Positions 7,022 through 14,935 of a stretch of 29,396 nt of DNA are shown here, one piece after another. Position 1 is the first letter of the stretch; each line of letters opens with the position of its first letter. This DNA is from Beijerinckiaceae bacterium (GTDB taxonomy: Bacteria; Pseudomonadota; Alphaproteobacteria; Rhizobiales; Beijerinckiaceae). The notes beneath the pieces are model-generated. The model made no database searches and was not told the DNA's origin. It was given only the letters and a program-made list of their open reading frames with translations. A program made the translations under genes and the position numbers. The DNA lies in NCBI GenBank assembly GCA_947380915.1, contig CANCSY010000017.1, positions 1 to 29,396 of the forward strand, in the 5' to 3' direction.

Positions 7022-8022
7022 CGAGCCTTCGCAATCTGCTGGTCGCTGGCGTCGCCTGCCTTGCATCCTTCGCAGCGCAGGCGGAGGATTTCTACAGGGG
7101 CAAGACCATCACGATCCTCGTGGGCTTTGCGCCCGGCGGCGGGTTCGACCTCAATGCGCGATTGCTGGCGCGCCATATGGGCAAACATATTCCGGGCAAT
7201 CCCGATATGGTCGTCTCCAACATGAATGGGGCGGCCAGCCTCACCGCCGTGCAATATCTCGATACCCGCGCGCCGAAGGATGGCACGGTCATCGACACAT
7301 TCAACTTCGGCCTCATCACGGATTCAAAGCTCTTTCCTGAGCGGGTGAAGGTCGATCTGCGCAATTATGGCTGGATCGGCAGCATCAGCGTCGACATCAC
7401 GTCCTGCTACACTTGGGGCGCCCTTGGCCTGAAGACCCTGGACGACGTGCGCAAGCGGCCCATCGTGCATATGGGCGATGTGGGGCCGGGCACTTCGGCC
7501 TATGTGAACCAGAACATTCTCAAGAAGATCTTCGGCGTGAATGTGAAGCAGATCATTGGCTATCCCGGCAGCGCCGAGCAGCGCATCGCCATCGAGCGCG
7601 GCGAGCTGGATGGGGATTGCGGCGCCTGGGCCAGCCTGCCCGCCGAATGGGTCGAGGGCGCCAAGGTCAATCCGCTCATGCGGTCGCGGCCGACGCTGGC
7701 GCCGGGCATGCCCGCCGATGTGCCCTATATGGGCGACATCGCGCCCGACGCCCATGCGCGCGCCCTGATCGAATTGCTGACCGCATCGGGCAGCGTGGGC
7801 CGACCCTTCATCGTGTCCAGCGCCGTTCCGGAGGATCGTCTTGAAATCCTGCGCACGGCTTTCAACGCCACCATGCGTGACGTCGATTTCAACGACGAGG
7901 CCAAGCGCCTGCGCTTTCCGGTGACGCCCAAGACCGGTCCGGAGGCTCTCAAGGTGGTCGAGGAAATCTACGCCGCGCCGCCTGATCTGGTGAAGGAGGC
8001 GCGGGAGATCGCGGGGGGCTGA
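7018..8022 (+). CDS. TTT-family (Bug/TctC) periplasmic solute-binding protein
   Basis: 334 residues with a signal peptide ending near FAAQA-EDFYRGK. The segment ITILVGFAPGGGFDLNARLLARHMGKHIPG is diagnostic of Bug receptors of tripartite tricarboxylate transporters, which bind carboxylates and other small acids. Next come the SNMNGAASLTA and DTRAPKDGTVI regions, and later IIGYPGSAEQRIAIERGELDG. No membrane TctA/TctB partner is present, which is common for Bug proteins since many are orphan receptors. It starts inside the stop codon of the SGNH gene, so the two are co-translated. A secreted hydrolase paired with a binding protein suggests capture of a released acid; the ligand is unknown. Confidence 0.88.
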   Translation: MTSLRNLLVAGVACLASFAAQAEDFYRGKTITILVGFAPGGGFDLNARLLARHMGKHIPGNPDMVVSNMNGAASLTAVQYLDTRAPKDGTVIDTFNFGLITDSKLFPERVKVDLRNYGWIGSISVDITSCYTWGALGLKTLDDVRKRPIVHMGDVGPGTSAYVNQNILKKIFGVNVKQIIGYPGSAEQRIAIERGELDGDCGAWASLPAEWVEGAKVNPLMRSRPTLAPGMPADVPYMGDIAPDAHARALIELLTASGSVGRPFIVSSAVPEDRLEILRTAFNATMRDVDFNDEAKRLRFPVTPKTGPEALKVVEEIYAAPPDLVKEAREIAGG

Positions 8023-8034
8023 CAGCCCCCCGTT
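8013..8034. terminator. Bidirectional GC-rich hairpin between convergent genes
   Basis: GGGGGGCT (8013-8020) and AGCCCCCC (8024-8031) pair exactly over a 3-base loop spanning the solute-binding-protein stop codon, and a short GTTT follows. With the convergent cupin gene ending at 8035, it probably serves as terminator for both strands, although the T tract is short. Confidence 0.55.
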
Positions 8035-8619
8035 TCAGACCGCGAGGATAAAGGGAATCTGCTCCGGACCCGAGCGCTGGATGACCGTGTTCGCCACGGG
8101 ATCGTAATTTTGTTGCAGCACTTTGCCCACCAACCGCTCGCTGCGGATGATGACCGCGCAGGAGCGACCCGTGCCGCCCTGTTCCGCATGGATGGCCCAC
8201 GGCGGCACCAGATCCACCACGCCCGCCGAGCCGACCGTGGTTGATGTGTGCTTGATCTGCGCAAAGCCGGGCTTGCTCTTGTCGTCGAGGCGCTCGTAAC
8301 GCTCCAGATATTCCTCGCCATAGCAGACCCCATAGGCCGTATAGGCATGGGCGTGATCATGCACGCTGCCAGTGCGGCCGGGCACGCGCACCACGGCGTT
8401 GACCACAAAGCCGAATTCCTCGTCTTCATGGAGCAGAAGGTTCTTGCGTCCCTCGGTCGAGGGCCAGGATTCCGAATGTTTCTGCAAGGCGGGGTCGCGC
8501 ACGAGCACCTCGAGCCGGTCGCGCGAGAGCTCCATGCGGCGCAGGGTGTCCGTCTCGCGCGCCCAGATGGCGCGCATGTCGGCGATGAAGGCGTCGAAGG
8601 CGGGAAGCGTCGCGGTCAT
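8035..8619 (-). CDS. Cupin protein, cysteine-dioxygenase-like fold
   Basis: 194 residues. Cupin motif 1 is GSVHDHAHAYTAYGVCYG with candidate metal ligands His87, His89 and His91 region; motif 2 is VPPWAIHAEQGG with His144. An N-terminal helical segment precedes the barrel, as in cysteine-dioxygenase-type thiol dioxygenases. The length (about 190-200) also fits, but the substrate cannot be read. The ATG at 8619 overlaps the TGA of the upstream TauD-type gene (TGATG), with GGAG eight bases before; a TTG at 8622 is less likely. Coupling to a second iron oxygenase suggests successive oxygenation steps on one substrate, or a sulfur-containing substrate. Confidence 0.72.
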   Translation of the reverse strand: MTATLPAFDAFIADMRAIWARETDTLRRMELSRDRLEVLVRDPALQKHSESWPSTEGRKNLLLHEDEEFGFVVNAVVRVPGRTGSVHDHAHAYTAYGVCYGEEYLERYERLDDKSKPGFAQIKHTSTTVGSAGVVDLVPPWAIHAEQGGTGRSCAVIIRSERLVGKVLQQNYDPVANTVIQRSGPEQIPFILAV

Positions 8620-9503
8620 CAAACTTGCTCCAGATTTTCAAAGACGGGCGTGCCCTCGACGGTGCAGCGGCGCATGAGACGACGCTGCTCGCGCGGGAAA
8701 TCGGTGCGGGCGTGGATCAGTGCGAGATTGTCCCACATGATGAGATCGCCGAGCTGCCACTTGTGCTCATAGACGAACTGGCGGCTCTCGCCGATTTCAT
8801 AGAGCTGGGCCAGAATCTCGTCGCTCTCCGCATTGGAAAAGCCCTCCAGCCGCGCCGTCATCAGGCGATCCACGAAGAGGGATTTCTTGCCGGTATAGGG
8901 ATGGGTGATGAAGACCGGATGGAACCAGTGGGGAACCGCGCTGATGTCGGTCGACAGATCCACTTTTTCCGAACGCTTGTATTCGTGGATATGCAGGGCC
9001 TTGCGTCCCGCGAGCTTATGCTTCAGCTCCTCGGGCAGGGCCTCATAGGCCTTGTACATGTTGGAGAAGAGCGTGTTGCCGCCCTCGTTGGGCAATTCGA
9101 CCCCATAGAGGAAAGTGTATTTGTAGGGCCGTTCCGAATAGCCGGAGTCGATGTGGAACCACATGTCCCCATCGCCAAAGGCGCCGACGGGAATGCCGTC
9201 CACCTTGATATTGGAGACCAGCAGGATCTTGGGGTCGAGCTGCCAGACGCCTTCCGACCGCTCGCGCAGGGGCTCGGGAGCCTGCTTGCGGGCGCCCAGC
9301 GGGCCAAAGCGGGCGGCGAAGCGGAGCTGGTCTTCCTGGGTCAGGTCCTGCCCGCGCACGCACAGCACGAGATGCTCGTTCCAAGCTTGCTGGATCTTGG
9401 CCACGACTTCGTCGGAAAGCTCTTTCTTGAGGTCGACGCCACGGATTTCCGCGCCGCAGGCTTCGCCAAGGGGAATGACTTCCACATCATTTGCGTCAAA
9501 CAT
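8619..9503 (-). CDS. TauD/TfdA-family Fe(II)/2-oxoglutarate dioxygenase
   Basis: 294 residues. Fe(II) ligands are His117 and Asp119 in MWFHIDSGYSE and His264 in DNLALIHARTDFP; the 2-oxoglutarate arginine lies in RRLMRRCTV (about 275-279). The N-terminus (EVIPLGEACGAEIRGVDL) is typical of the family. Enzymes of this type hydroxylate next to a leaving group, as in taurine, 2,4-D and alkylsulfate breakdown; the substrate here is unknown. AGGGGA lies seven bases before the ATG. A palindrome 34 bases upstream suggests its own promoter, separate from the Rieske genes 121 bases away. It is translationally coupled to the cupin gene. Confidence 0.9.
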   Translation of the reverse strand: MFDANDVEVIPLGEACGAEIRGVDLKKELSDEVVAKIQQAWNEHLVLCVRGQDLTQEDQLRFAARFGPLGARKQAPEPLRERSEGVWQLDPKILLVSNIKVDGIPVGAFGDGDMWFHIDSGYSERPYKYTFLYGVELPNEGGNTLFSNMYKAYEALPEELKHKLAGRKALHIHEYKRSEKVDLSTDISAVPHWFHPVFITHPYTGKKSLFVDRLMTARLEGFSNAESDEILAQLYEIGESRQFVYEHKWQLGDLIMWDNLALIHARTDFPREQRRLMRRCTVEGTPVFENLEQV

Positions 9504-9536
9504 GTTCGTTTCCCCTGTGCGTGGCGCTGGCGCGAT

Positions 9537-9549
9537 ATGATCAGATCAT
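9537..9549. promoter_or_regulatory. Palindromic candidate operator upstream of the TauD-type gene
   Basis: ATGATC (9537-9542) and GATCAT (9544-9549) are exact reverse complements about a central A. It lies 34 bases before the dioxygenase start, the right place for a repressor site, and its form fits GntR-family operators. No regulator gene is present in the window. Confidence 0.4.
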
Positions 9550-9624
9550 TCGCACTCTAAGTTCGAGAATTTAGGCCGAGACCGGGCGAGGGTCAATGGA
9601 TCGGCCATGCCCGCGCTCGCGCGC

Positions 9625-10101
9625 CTAGATCGGGACCACCAGCAGGGTTTCGATCTGCCGGGAGTCGAGGATCACCGTGCGGTCGATGAATTTCGGCCCC
9701 GCCTCGCTCAGCACGATGCGATCGCGCGTGCGCCCGCACACGAAGACGCACATGTCCCCGTGGTTGGTGGTGCGGATGATGGTGAAGGTGCTTTCGCTCT
9801 CGATCACATCGCCATTCATCCCGGTGATGCGCAGGGCGCCGGGAATGTGGCAATAGACATGGGGCTCGAAGATATTGGCGGTGCGCAGGGCCGTGATGCG
9901 GTCCTTGAACATGCCATGGCCCCGGCAGGACATGAGGTTGAGCGGCAGGCCGAGTTCCTCGTTCTCGCGGGTGGTGACGCGGTAGGTTCCATCCGGCGTG
10001 AAGAAGTCGCTCCACTCCTCCAGGCGATCCCCATCGATTGCGAGCATGTAGTCCGCAAGAAAGGCCTCGACCGTAAGGCGGGCCATGAGCTTGTCGTTCA
10101 T
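9625..10101 (-). CDS. Aromatic-ring-hydroxylating dioxygenase, beta subunit
   Basis: 158 residues with the SnoaL/NTF2-like fold of Rieske oxygenase beta subunits: LTVEAFLADYMLAIDGDRLEEWSDFFTPDGTY at the N-terminus, RANIFEPHVY-like and RTTNHGDMCVFVCGR in the middle, and a hydrophobic end after FIDRTVILDSRQIETLLVVPI. It has a structural role in an alpha3beta3 oxygenase. It follows the alpha gene by 43 bases on the same strand. A GGGGGT lies about ten bases before the ATG, a weak SD. No ferredoxin or reductase gene is nearby, so electrons must come from partners elsewhere. Confidence 0.85.
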   Translation of the reverse strand: MNDKLMARLTVEAFLADYMLAIDGDRLEEWSDFFTPDGTYRVTTRENEELGLPLNLMSCRGHGMFKDRITALRTANIFEPHVYCHIPGALRITGMNGDVIESESTFTIIRTTNHGDMCVFVCGRTRDRIVLSEAGPKFIDRTVILDSRQIETLLVVPI

Positions 10102-10144
10102 TGTGTCGTGACCCCCATGGGGAAGCTGCGTCTCATGGCCAGCG

Positions 10145-11392
10145 TCAGAGTTTCATACATTCGCGCCAGCCCTTCCAGAAGCCGCGCACGGCCGATTCGG
10201 TGACGCGCGAGCCTGCGCTGGGCTCGATGCCGCGCCCGCCCATGGGCATGATGGTCTGCGCCTGCGGATCGGCCTTGGCCGCGCGCTGCACGAAGCCGCC
10301 CACACAGCCATCCTCCATGGAGATGAAGCCGGCGGGACCAACCAGATTATTGGCGTTGAGGCGCAGCTCAAGCATGTCGGGCGTGTCGTCTTCGAAGCCC
10401 AGCACGGTCCAGACGAGTTCGCTGCTATCGACGCCGCGCGGGATCAGCTGGCGGACGGCGAGGCAGTTCAGGATCTGCTGAACGACCAGATTGGGGAAGA
10501 CGGTCTGGATCGAATTGGTGACAAAGTCGCCCAGCTCCAGCCGATGCTCCATCATCGAGGAATCATTGAGCTTGTATTGATCCTTGAGGGAGCGAACCTG
10601 CTCCCGGCCGGTCGCATCATCATTGGGCGGACTGCGTTCCGTATAGCTCAGATGGTGCCAGCCGTTGGCGCTCAGCTTGATGCCGCCGCCCATGTTGGGG
10701 CGCACCACGCCGAAGGTGTTGTGGAACACATGCAGCAGGCTCGCGTGGTAGGAGTCCTTGTTGTTCTCCGCATAGAGCTTCCAGTTGTTGGGCAGCATCT
10801 GGCTGTGATAGCCCAGCACTTTCAGAGGCTTGATGAAGACGCGATCGATCGAGGCGATGAGTTCGGCGCCGATATAGTCCCTGAACGCCGGCGTCTCTTC
10901 GCTGAAGGAGCCGAAGACGAGGCCGCGATAGACATCCACGCGCAGGCGCACCAGATTGTGCTCGCTGGCGTCGAATTCCGGCCCCACGCCCCCCTTGCCG
11001 CCCACGCCCTTGCGGAAGGCGACGCCGGTCAGCTTGCCCTCGAGGTCATAGACCCAGTTGTGGTAGACGCAGGTGAGTTCGCGCACATTGCCGCGCGGCT
11101 TGTAGCAGATGAGCGAGCCCTTGTGGGCGCAGCGGTTCATCAGCGCATTGATTCCGCCATCCAGGGTGCGCACCACGATGATCGGCGCATCGCCGACGAA
11201 GGTGGTCTTGTAATCGCCGGGGTTGGGAATCTCGACGTCAAGGCAGAGAAAATTCCACGTCGGCCCCTGAAACAGACGGTTCTGCTCCAGCGCGTAGATC
11301 TGCGGATCGGTGTAGACCCGATAGGGCGCCCGCGACGTATCCTCGCCCGGCCAGATGAAAGTCGCCTCGTCCCGGCTGGAAACCTCTGTCAC
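10145..11392 (-). CDS. Rieske aromatic-ring-hydroxylating dioxygenase, alpha subunit
   Basis: 415 residues from the GTG start. The Rieske [2Fe-2S] ligands are Cys88-x-His90 and Cys108-x2-His111. The catalytic domain has the bridging Asp213 and iron ligands His216 and His221 in NNKDSYHASLLHVFH, with the third acidic ligand likely in LGFEDDTPDM (about 335-336). It would dihydroxylate or hydroxylate an aromatic acid; the look is closest, by eye, to salicylate/anthranilate (NagG, AndAc)-type alpha subunits, which is tentative. I chose GTG at 11392 because GGGGAG (11403-11398) stands five bases before it; ATG at 11425 has no good SD and would add 11 residues. Confidence 0.9.
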   Translation of the reverse strand: MTEVSSRDEATFIWPGEDTSRAPYRVYTDPQIYALEQNRLFQGPTWNFLCLDVEIPNPGDYKTTFVGDAPIIVVRTLDGGINALMNRCAHKGSLICYKPRGNVRELTCVYHNWVYDLEGKLTGVAFRKGVGGKGGVGPEFDASEHNLVRLRVDVYRGLVFGSFSEETPAFRDYIGAELIASIDRVFIKPLKVLGYHSQMLPNNWKLYAENNKDSYHASLLHVFHNTFGVVRPNMGGGIKLSANGWHHLSYTERSPPNDDATGREQVRSLKDQYKLNDSSMMEHRLELGDFVTNSIQTVFPNLVVQQILNCLAVRQLIPRGVDSSELVWTVLGFEDDTPDMLELRLNANNLVGPAGFISMEDGCVGGFVQRAAKADPQAQTIMPMGGRGIEPSAGSRVTESAVRGFWKGWRECMKL

Positions 11393-11714
11393 AATCGCTC
11401 CCCGTATCGCGGCGTTCACACGCATGGGAATCAACCAGAGATGGCCCCCTTTGGCAAGGCGCAGGGCGGGGCGACAGACTCAGGGGCCTGTGGCGATGCT
11501 GGCTATGAGCCCCGTGCAAAGGTCGCCCAACGCCTCGCGAGCATTGGGAGCCCGCCGGTTTGCGGCATTTGTCCGGCAATAGCTTCCTTGCTTTGACGCC
11601 AGGCTCCCGGACTCACCAAGGTTGATCGCCGCTAACCTCGAGATGCGGCATGAAACATTCGCTGATGTAACTTGGTATAAAAATTGCTGTTGCTCCTCAG
11701 GAAGGGGTTTACAC
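11393..11714. other. Divergent intergenic region between the Rieske and DUF4422 genes
   Basis: 322 bases with no supported gene. It must hold promoters for both flanking genes. A TATAAA at 11676-11681 is a possible -10 for the plus-strand gene, but no good -35 was found. This is the junction between the catabolic block and the glycan block. Confidence 0.4.
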
Positions 11715-12455
11715 GTGACGATCTACATTATGACCCATAAAGAATCCGTGCTTCCGCGGTCACCACTCTATGAGGCGGTGGGCGTGGGGGGATTCTCCTC
11801 CCGGCATGTTGCGCATGTGGATAGCGCGGCCGCCGACAATATATCGCATCTGAATCGCTTCTATTGCGAGTTGACCGGATTGCATCATGTCTGGCGCCAT
11901 ACACGTTCCGCGCAGGTGGGTATTTGCCACTACCGTCGATACTTCAATCTCGTCCCTTTGGCGTCTGACACGGCGGACTTTTTAATGGCGCCTATGAGCG
12001 ATCAGGTCTTGCAGTTGCTTGAGCATCCGCAACAAGAGGCGCGAGCTACCGAGTTGCTGCGCACCTACGACGTGATTCTGCCAAAAGCCGTTTATTGCCA
12101 GATGGGAGTGGGCCATGAATATAATTCCGCAGTGGGCTCTGGAGGGGAGTGGGAGGTGTTCCTGCAGGTGCTCGATGATTATTACGGGCCAAATGCGCAT
12201 GGAATGCGTGACGAACGCCGTGTTTTCTACTGGAACTTGATGTTAACGCAGCGCAGCTTTTTCGATCATTATTGTTCTCATCTCTTTGCTGTGATTGACC
12301 GGGTCTTTGATCGCGTAGGCCAACTCCCCGCTATGGCAGGGGCCCGTTACCAGCCATACAGATACCCGGGATATCTGGCTGAGCGTTTCATGGCCGCCTT
12401 CATCAATGTCAATCGTATCCGTTATTACGAAACAAGCGTGATTTCCACAGAGTAA
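11715..12455 (+). CDS. DUF4422 protein, probable glycosyltransferase
   Basis: 246 residues from GTG. It opens with a strand typical of DUF4422 (VTIYIMTHKES) and has the family hallmark HYRRYF at 72-77 after the QVGIC strand. The later YDVILPKAVYCQMGVGHEY and the closing PYRYPGYLAERFMAAFI region are also family-like. DUF4422 proteins sit in capsule and O-antigen clusters, frequently beside or fused to UDP-galactopyranose mutase, and are thought to be sugar transferases. Here glf follows on the same strand after 318 bases, which supports a role in galactofuranose glycans. AGGAAGGGG (11699-11707) gives a strong SD seven bases before the GTG; the longer frame from 11622 is not supported. Confidence 0.85.
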   Translation: MTIYIMTHKESVLPRSPLYEAVGVGGFSSRHVAHVDSAAADNISHLNRFYCELTGLHHVWRHTRSAQVGICHYRRYFNLVPLASDTADFLMAPMSDQVLQLLEHPQQEARATELLRTYDVILPKAVYCQMGVGHEYNSAVGSGGEWEVFLQVLDDYYGPNAHGMRDERRVFYWNLMLTQRSFFDHYCSHLFAVIDRVFDRVGQLPAMAGARYQPYRYPGYLAERFMAAFINVNRIRYYETSVISTE

Positions 12456-12773
12456 TCGAAACTTGTGGTAAGCGACGTTTCTGTTAAGTCTCTTTTTATT
12501 AGTGATGAGATGACATGGTCGCAAACGTGACAGGCGATTTATGGGCCCGATGTTTGCAGCCCTGTTGCGGTCATCATTGCTTTTTGGCTCCGACCCGACA
12601 ACACCGTCACGCCGATGGGGCGTGGGAAAAATACAAATGAATGTCTCGGTGCGCCTGGCGCAGATTGTTCGTGCACCGCCAAGCACCCAAAATTTGCGAC
12701 CGCCGGAATAGAAACGGTTCGGTGAATATTGAAGTCTATGTTCGGCGGTTGGTAGGAAATAAGGGGGACGGTG
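12456..12773. other. Spacer between DUF4422 gene and glf, no gene seen
   Basis: 318 bases without a convincing ORF on either strand. A short frame at 12641-12835 runs into glf out of frame and is not supported. The length suggests that glf has its own promoter or that a gene was lost here. Confidence 0.35.
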
Positions 12774-13778
12774 ATGAGGTTGCTGGTGGTCGGTGCAGGC
12801 TTTTCAGGTGCGACGATTGCACGGTTGCTGGCTGAAAACGGCCATCAGGTCGATATTATCGACCGGCGTTCTCATGTCGCCGGCAATGCTTATGACTATG
12901 TCAACGAGTTGGGCATTCGCATGCATAAATATGGTCCTCATCTTTTCCACACGTCAAATGAAAAGGTTTTCCGATTTCTGTCTCGATTTACCGAATGGAT
13001 TTTTTATCAGCACAAGGTAAAGGCGATGCTCGCAGACGGCCGGCTCGTCACTTTGCCGGTCAACAAGGAAACATCTGAAATTGTTGGTAAAGAAAACGTG
13101 TTGGATGTTTTTTTCAGGCCTTATACAAAGAAGATGTGGGGGCTTTCCCTTGATGAACTGGATCCGGGCATCCTCAACCGCGTTCCCGTTCGCGATGACA
13201 TGAACGAATTTTACTTTCCGAATGACCAATTTCAATTTCTTCCAAATGGGGGTTATACGAACTTGATCGAAAACATGTTGGACCATCCGTCAATAAAATT
13301 GAAATTGAATATCGAGTATCAAAAGTCACTCAGCCTCTCGTATGTCCACACCTTCAATTCCATGTCGATTGATGATTTTTTTGGGCATGTCCACGGCACC
13401 CTTCCGTATCGCTCCATTAAATTTCATACGATCAATGTTCCTTGTCCGACAATTTTCCCTGTAGCCACAGTGAATTTCACTCATAAGGAAAAATACACAC
13501 GCGTCACCGAATGGAAAAATCTGCCCGATCACGGTTCGAATCCGGCATACACCACTCTTACTTTTGAGGAACCATGTGACTTCGCAGAAAACAACTTCGA
13601 GAGATATTATCCCGTGAAAGACCTCGAACAACGCAATAGAAATCTGTTCAGGAAATACCAGGAAATGACGCCCCCGAATACAACGTTCATAGGCAGATGT
13701 GGATTGTATGCATATCTGGACATGCATCAGGCGGTCAGTTCAGCCCTGGCGATTGCCGAAAGGTTTCTGGAGCAATAA
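12774..13778 (+). CDS. glf: UDP-galactopyranose mutase
   Basis: 334 residues (E. coli Glf 367). It interconverts UDP-galactopyranose and UDP-galactofuranose with reduced FAD. The FAD-binding VVGAGFSGATIARLLAENGH begins the protein, followed by IDRRSHVAGNAYD, the active-site loop GIRMHKYGPHLFHTSN, PYTKKMWGLS, and the closing FIGRCGLYAYLDMHQAVSSAL. All family landmarks are present, so it looks functional. AGGGGGA (12762-12768) precedes the ATG at 12774; GTG at 12771 is an alternative. The gene is much more AT-rich than the flanks: 13201-13260 has 21 G+C out of 60. That points to horizontal transfer. Confidence 0.95.
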   Translation: MRLLVVGAGFSGATIARLLAENGHQVDIIDRRSHVAGNAYDYVNELGIRMHKYGPHLFHTSNEKVFRFLSRFTEWIFYQHKVKAMLADGRLVTLPVNKETSEIVGKENVLDVFFRPYTKKMWGLSLDELDPGILNRVPVRDDMNEFYFPNDQFQFLPNGGYTNLIENMLDHPSIKLKLNIEYQKSLSLSYVHTFNSMSIDDFFGHVHGTLPYRSIKFHTINVPCPTIFPVATVNFTHKEKYTRVTEWKNLPDHGSNPAYTTLTFEEPCDFAENNFERYYPVKDLEQRNRNLFRKYQEMTPPNTTFIGRCGLYAYLDMHQAVSSALAIAERFLEQ

Positions 13779-13791
13779 AATCAGATGTCCA

Positions 13792-13834
13792 CAGCCGGTG
13801 GTGACGAAGTCAAACTGTCTTCGCACCACCGCTG
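13792..13834. terminator. Long hairpin between convergent glf and methyltransferase genes
   Basis: CAGC-CGGTGGTG-ACGAAG (13792-13809) pairs with CTTCG-CACCACC-GCTG (13819-13834) with two small mismatches over a 9-base loop. It starts 14 bases after glf. There is no T tract, so it may be a Rho-assisted or bidirectional terminator. Confidence 0.5.
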
Positions 13835-13885
13835 TAATCCATGACACCCTACAGAGGTTTCAAAATGGAAGCGATTTTAGGATTA

Positions 13886-14623
13886 CTAGAATTTCCTTAT
13901 AACGACGAGCGAATTGTCGCCCAAGCGCATGTTTTTCCTCCACAGATTAACAAAGTCATAGTTATAGTTTCTGGACAGAAAGTACTCTTTATAGGACATC
14001 AAATCCTGAATTCCTACATCTTCAATGATGTATACGCCGCCTTCGCGGAGCCTGTGAAAAGAGTTTTCCAGGAGCGTCGCGCCGGCCGCGAATGTATGCA
14101 AGCCATCATCGATCATCAAATCGAAGTCTTTATCGCCAACGCTTTTCCAGAGATCGCCGATGGAATCTGGTGATGTCTGGTCACAATAAAAAGTCTTTAT
14201 GCGATCTTCATTGAACAAGACATTTCTATCAATGTCCGCGCCAATAATTTCCGCTCTCGGGAAATAATCACGCCAGACCCTCAAAGAAGCGCCGGGACGG
14301 CCAGAGGCGGTCATATTGGATGGCAAACCGGGATTGTTCGTACCCAGGCCACATTCAAAAACGTGCTGAATGAAACCGCGGCAGTGCCCGAAGTGTCGCT
14401 CAATGAAATCTGCGTAAGTATGCGAAGGCCAGGGATAGGGATGTCCCGTTTTCTCGATCTCGCCCTTGTCTGATCCATACTTGTCGCAGAGAAAATTCAA
14501 AAGGCTGGGCGAATTGCGCTTGTAATAAACGCTATAGTGATTATCAAAATTTTCCTCGAATACCTCATCTATTTTAACAGGTAACTTTATCGCTCCTAAG
14601 CCATATAAAATTTTCTCGGTCAT
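13886..14623 (-). CDS. SAM-dependent methyltransferase, SDKG type of glycan clusters
   Basis: 245 residues. The protein shows the order typical of this class: CDKYGSDKG (46-54), HTYADFIERHF, motif I VFECGLGTNNPGLPSNM (from 88), GASLRVWRDYFPRAEIIGADID with Asp130, then FYCDQTSPDSI and the acidic LMIDDGLH (Asp172, Asp173). Such enzymes occur in capsule and O-antigen loci and probably O-methylate sugars. Metal dependence is suggested by the paired aspartates. AAGGG lies eight bases before the ATG. It is the most AT-rich gene here: 14521-14580 has 17 G+C of 60. It is transcribed toward glf and separated from the glycosyltransferase upstream by 312 bases. Confidence 0.85.
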   Translation of the reverse strand: MTEKILYGLGAIKLPVKIDEVFEENFDNHYSVYYKRNSPSLLNFLCDKYGSDKGEIEKTGHPYPWPSHTYADFIERHFGHCRGFIQHVFECGLGTNNPGLPSNMTASGRPGASLRVWRDYFPRAEIIGADIDRNVLFNEDRIKTFYCDQTSPDSIGDLWKSVGDKDFDLMIDDGLHTFAAGATLLENSFHRLREGGVYIIEDVGIQDLMSYKEYFLSRNYNYDFVNLWRKNMRLGDNSLVVIRKF

Positions 14624-14935
14624 TGTAACACCCTTGAGGTGAGGAGACTGTGGACCATCTTTGTAATTTTTAGTACTAAAATATTAAAGAAAGATTTCGG
14701 ACTGGTGCTTCCGTTCGCCCCGTCAATATCTAGCGAATTGGCGGATGAACGCATCTGTGAACACTGAATGGGAAAGTCGGCTTTCCGGCGTCCGCCCTCA
14801 AGTGGCGCAGGCTATGAGCGTATGGGGGCGCCGGACGATCATCGGGGCTTTTTCGTTCAACGGATCTGGCGGCGTCATGCCCAAAGGATGGCGGAAGCAT
14901 TCTCGCGTAAGAAAAGAAAACGGGGGCCGCTTTGG
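14624..14935. other. Spacer, no gene seen
   Basis: 312 bases. The first part (14640-14700) is AT-rich and may carry the methyltransferase promoter. The second part holds two overlapping short frames (from 14745 and 14768) whose products match nothing I recognise; they may be a remnant of a lost gene. No transposase end is identifiable. Confidence 0.35.

Noticed and set aside
10544..11596. 350-codon plus-strand frame opposite the Rieske alpha gene
   Set aside because: The product lacks any known motif while the minus strand has complete Rieske and catalytic-iron ligands.
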